64,000 nt of DNA, taken from assembly GCF_000183665.1 (NCBI RefSeq), contig NC_014774.1, forward strand, positions 310,001 through 374,000, in the 5' to 3' direction. The stretch comes from Candidatus Liberibacter solanacearum CLso-ZC1. GTDB lineage: Bacteria > Pseudomonadota > Alphaproteobacteria > Rhizobiales > Rhizobiaceae. The notes below the pieces were generated by a model. The model worked only from the letters and a program-made list of their open reading frames with translations, searched no databases and was not told the origin of the DNA. Position numbers and translations under genes: made by a program. This document shows positions 61,017 through 64,000 of the stretch, in pieces (position 1 is the first letter of the stretch; every line of letters starts with the position of its first letter).

Positions 61017-62002
61017 TTTTCAATAATAGGTGTGAAATGAAGCTCTGGAATAGATTGTTTGGATAGAATTCCATCAACTTTGACTCCATAACCATGGGTA
61101 CTAGGAGATCCATCTACTGGAGAAAAATTTCCTTTATATGTCGCCGAAAAATTTATTGTTCCATCTTCTAGGGCATCAAATTTATAAGAATTATACGTTT
61201 TTACTCCCGTATAGTTTTTCGGATTGTTAATGGAGAATAGTTTATGCGTAAATGGAGCGTCAAATATACCTTCGTGTGCATAACAAGATATAAGTTGAAC
61301 TTTTTCAAAATCATTAGGAAATATTTCCTTGAGATTTTCTAACATTTTTTCGGGGGTATCGATATTAATTTTTTTCCCATTTACTATAAATTCAGACGCT
61401 TTGCTTGCATCACGCAATCCCTTATAGGCTTTGTTAGGACTTAATAATTTAAAATCATAAAAATAGTTAGTCGCAATTTTTTTTAATCTGGGATTTTCGC
61501 TCACTACAGGAATAATAGTTCCTATAGATTTGCTTGAATTCTGAGCCAAGGAATCTATATGTATTGTATTGGCACCCATATCTGTGTGTTTCAGGGTATT
61601 TTTGCTTTCTACAAGTACAGCGCTACTTTTAATTAAAGCATTGCCTCCCTCTATGGCCGTGGATGTTCCGGCAGCCATAGCTGCGGTAGCAGCTGCGCTA
61701 CTTCCTCGTATTAAAGCAGCGGCTCCTTTAATACCATATCCGATACCTATAAGGGTTAAGACATCGGTTGTGATTCCTAATATGCCCCATCCGGATTCTT
61801 TCTCTTTAAAGGCTTGGATGGTCCCGTAAATAGGAATTGCAGCTATAAGAGATTTTTTTGCGATACTCTCCAAAGTACTTATTTTGTTTAATGGTGCATT
61901 AGAGAGATCTTTGCTATCAAGATTAGGATTATAATTTTTTTTATTTGTTTCCTTTTCAGGGAGGATTGAGACTAAACTATTATTAGTTTTTGAAATAAGC
62001 AT
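60995..62002 (-). CDS. Paralogue 2: unknown protein related to paralogue 1
   Basis: This 335-residue protein is similar to the adjacent 464-residue one. It shares IPIYGTIQAFKEKESGWGIL (about 56-75), TDVLTLIGIGYG, an Ala/Gly-rich helix, and the C-terminal domain (about 200-335) with FIVNGKK, LISCYAHEGIF and FSATYKG. It lacks most of the long basic middle. The ATG at 62002 has the same AAGGAATTATTACT leader as paralogue 1, so it is preferred to an ATG 75 bases upstream. I do not recognise the family. A secreted or membrane-active effector is possible. Confidence 0.78.
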   Translation of the reverse strand: MLISKTNNSLVSILPEKETNKKNYNPNLDSKDLSNAPLNKISTLESIAKKSLIAAIPIYGTIQAFKEKESGWGILGITTDVLTLIGIGYGIKGAAALIRGSSAAATAAMAAGTSTAIEGGNALIKSSAVLVESKNTLKHTDMGANTIHIDSLAQNSSKSIGTIIPVVSENPRLKKIATNYFYDFKLLSPNKAYKGLRDASKASEFIVNGKKINIDTPEKMLENLKEIFPNDFEKVQLISCYAHEGIFDAPFTHKLFSINNPKNYTGVKTYNSYKFDALEDGTINFSATYKGNFSPVDGSPSTHGYGVKVDGILSKQSIPELHFTPIIENLNSNLD

Positions 62003-62639
62003 AAGTAATAATTCCTTAAAATAAAAAATATAAATTAAAATAAAATTTAAGTATATTATATACGTTTTTTTATTCAAATAATAATTTATTATGCAAACAT
62101 AGTTTACTAAACATATACAAGTAATTTACCTTTTGATAGTAATTATGTGTATTTTTAAATAAATTATTTTCGTTTATATTGTCGACAATACTTTTGTTAA
62201 TTCCATGAAAAAAGATCTTTCTATCGTTATTTGGCGAAAATGTAGCTTTGTAGAAAGAAAAGGAAAACAATTATAATATTATTATAATCATCTTTTTACT
62301 TTTTTTTTATTATTAGTTATATAGAGAATAATTTTTAAATTCTGAAAACTATCTCTTTGTATGTAATGATAATTTAATTTAACTAGAGTTTATTCAAATG
62401 AATAATTATATCACAACAAAGAAAGGGGAGATGGGATTAGAATACGAAATTATACTGTTTTTCTACATTCTTATTCTTAAATACAGTTATGAAGTATGCA
62501 CATGTTATCATGAGTAGCGACAAACAAAACAATATAGAAATCTTTGATGATAAAATACGCAAATACTTAGTGTATCAATTAGATAAAGTGTATATTTATA
62601 TTAATTATTTTACTTAAATAAAACCAGTATGTTATTATA
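62003..62639. other. AT-rich gap between paralogue 2 and the orphan gene
   Basis: This 637-base stretch should hold the paralogue 2 promoter. No gene is supported. A 66-codon minus-strand frame at 62070-62270 overlaps the leader and has no family features. Confidence 0.4.
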
Positions 62640-63179
62640 ATGATCCTGATGAATGATGAAATGGTAGTTAAAGCTGAAAGTAATTGTAATGTTCAGGGCT
62701 ACACCATAGTCTTATCTCAATGGGACATAGGGTTGATCTTTGCTCATAGGCTACTGACTGTTTTTGATAGCAATAAAAGATTTGTTGCTGAGCTTGACGG
62801 GCTTGTTGTCAACAAAAACGGGAAGATAAAACCTATCGGTTATCTTCGATCCGATAGGTTGAAAGTATTCGAATTTAAATCGCCGCATTTATATAGGGAA
62901 GACCAAGAGCAGGTAGTATTGTTCTCGTCGACTAAAGAGTATGTCATGCGTAAATGGCATTTGGCACTGCGTGCAAAAGATATTCTTAATGAAAAATATC
63001 TTCCTTATCCTTTTTTAGGGATGGGTGAGAATAGTAATTCAGTCGCAAGTACACTAATTAAATGTATGGGACTGGAAGAATTAGAAATTCCTCATGCTAA
63101 AATTGCCCCTTATCAAGGTCGCATATTATTGGATGATAGCGTAATAACACAAATTCAAAATAGTCGTATACATTGTTGA
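62640..63179 (+). CDS. Orphan 179-residue protein, function unknown
   Basis: This is an intact frame whose codon use and composition look coding. No signal peptide or membrane helix is visible. It shows alternating strands (GYTIVLSQWDIGLIFAHRLL, RFVAELDGLVVNKNGKI) and then NSNSVASTLIKCMGLEEL. His near residue 36 and the NSNS segment recall permuted NlpC/papain-like proteins of phages and toxins, but this resemblance is weak. It is divergent from paralogue 2 and faces ileS. No clear Shine-Dalgarno precedes the ATG. Confidence 0.65.
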   Translation: MILMNDEMVVKAESNCNVQGYTIVLSQWDIGLIFAHRLLTVFDSNKRFVAELDGLVVNKNGKIKPIGYLRSDRLKVFEFKSPHLYREDQEQVVLFSSTKEYVMRKWHLALRAKDILNEKYLPYPFLGMGENSNSVASTLIKCMGLEELEIPHAKIAPYQGRILLDDSVITQIQNSRIHC

Positions 63180-63327
63180 AAATAAATATTTATTATCGTT
63201 CTTTTCCGATTTTTTAGATCAAAAAATTCAACTTGCAAACCATACTATTTGAATTTGTGAAACGCATAATTCATGCCAAAATTTTTTTTTGCATACAATT
63301 CAAGAATTGAATAATAATTTAAATTCT

Positions 63328-64000
63328 TCAATTTTTAGGATACCCTAATTCATGTAACACGGCTGCATCACGGGCAGATACATCTGGATACGATGAATCT
63401 GATCCGACGTCTTGAGTAATACGCCAAGATCGAGCACATTTTTTGCCTATTGCTTTTTTGCATTCGATGCTAACCTGTGAAACACCGAGTAGACGAAACG
63501 CATCAGAGGGTCCTTCGCTATGGACGACTGTTACATCTGATGTTATGCAGATTTCAGCAAGATCCTGTCCTTCTATATCAGCAATAAGAGATGAATCTGT
63601 GATGTAAAGAATAGGAGAAGTTTCTAGGGACGATCCAATACGCTTTTCCTTTCTTTCTATTTCTAAAGCAGACGTTACTACTTTACGCAACTTAAGGATT
63701 CTATTCCATTTTTTTGATAGTTCAGCATCTTTCCATTCTGTCGGTATTGTAGGAAATTGCTCAAGATGCACAGAAGAAGCGTTTGATTCTAGGCAACTCC
63801 ATGCTTCTTCTGCGGTAAAAGGCAACATAGGTGCGAGCCAAAGTATCAAGCTGCGACATAATTTCCGTATTACGGCAATACTGGATAGACGTTTTAGACT
63901 AGAAGGAGAATCGCAATAAAGCGAATCTTTACGTATATCAAAATAAAAAGAAGATAGTTCAAAATTAGAAAAATTCATAAGAGTACGAACGATCGTCTTG
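63328..64000 (-). CDS. ileS: Isoleucyl-tRNA synthetase, C-terminal part (cut by window end)
   Basis: The frame is open to the window edge and covers the last ~220 residues of IleS: the anticodon-binding helix bundle (FELSSFYFDIRKDSLYCD, LAPMLPFTAEEAWSCL) and the C-terminal tail (KCARSWRITQDVGSD, YPDVSARDAAVLHELGY) typical of alphaproteobacteria, without extra zinc Cys pairs. The catalytic HIGH and KMSKS motifs lie outside the window. The in-frame ATG at 63978 is internal, not a start. Confidence 0.95.
   Translation of the reverse strand, partial: KTIVRTLMNFSNFELSSFYFDIRKDSLYCDSPSSLKRLSSIAVIRKLCRSLILWLAPMLPFTAEEAWSCLESNASSVHLEQFPTIPTEWKDAELSKKWNRILKLRKVVTSALEIERKEKRIGSSLETSPILYITDSSLIADIEGQDLAEICITSDVTVVHSEGPSDAFRLLGVSQVSIECKKAIGKKCARSWRITQDVGSDSSYPDVSARDAAVLHELGYPKN

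Noticed and set aside
59269..62002. Prophage assignment for the accessory end
   Set aside because: No integrase, capsid, terminase or tail genes are visible; the only recognisable neighbours are cckA and ileS.

Overview
The window is a piece of a small, AT-rich alphaproteobacterial chromosome of the order Rhizobiales. Gene content and order point most strongly to the genus Liberibacter (psyllid-borne, phloem-limited citrus and potato pathogens and relatives). The evidence is the rhizobial gene blocks (FYDLN protein-aroA-cmk-rpsA, fabA-fabB-fabI, rnpA-rpmH, divK near rpmG, mutY-DUF721-dsbA-like), the alphaproteobacterial cell-cycle regulators CcrM, DivK and CckA, and clear signs of genome reduction: decayed genes, long AT-rich gaps and members missing from conserved blocks. 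The species cannot be fixed without a database search. Layout: 1-1206 holds the 3' end of a 23S rRNA gene, 5S rRNA and initiator tRNA, followed by a short Mrp N-terminal fragment. 1844-6864 (minus) is a complete biotin operon, bioB-F-D-A-Z. 7259-11265 (minus) carries argB, engB, yidC, rnpA and rpmH. 11371-12838 has a full-length dCTP deaminase gene preceded by a decayed tandem copy of its own 5' end. 12950-16867 has mutY, a DUF721 gene, a DsbA-like gene, divK and rpmG. 17186-21298 is the cyoABCD ubiquinol oxidase operon. 21732-22647 carries infA (with an extraordinary Ser-Asp repeat insertion), yacG and tRNA-Phe. 23076-28070 has a degenerate GGDEF/EAL membrane protein, xseB, yraN and ccrM. After an unidentified decayed gene, 29253-33170 is a composite Ftr/Efe iron-uptake operon. 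A wrecked peptidyl-tRNA hydrolase gene lies in the next gap. 34475-37149 is thrC plus an M16 protease. 37313-43102 (minus) has a coiled-coil membrane protein, fabI-fabB-fabA, tRNA-Ala and the FYDLN protein. 43284-47152 is aroA-cmk-rpsA, with an AroA whose active site is largely lost. Then come tRNA-Ser, pncB, dnaN, pyrF, a Bax-inhibitor-1 family gene, acnA and cckA. The last 5 kb is AT-rich and accessory: two tandem paralogues of unknown function with a shared leader, an orphan 179-residue protein, and the 3' end of ileS. How it fits together: most genes are housekeeping (translation, membrane insertion, fatty acid and biotin synthesis, TCA cycle, aerobic respiration, cell-cycle control). The points most worth follow-up are the expanded IF-1, the active-site-stripped EPSP synthase, the paralogous pair at 59.3-62.0 kb, the iron operon and several gene relics.
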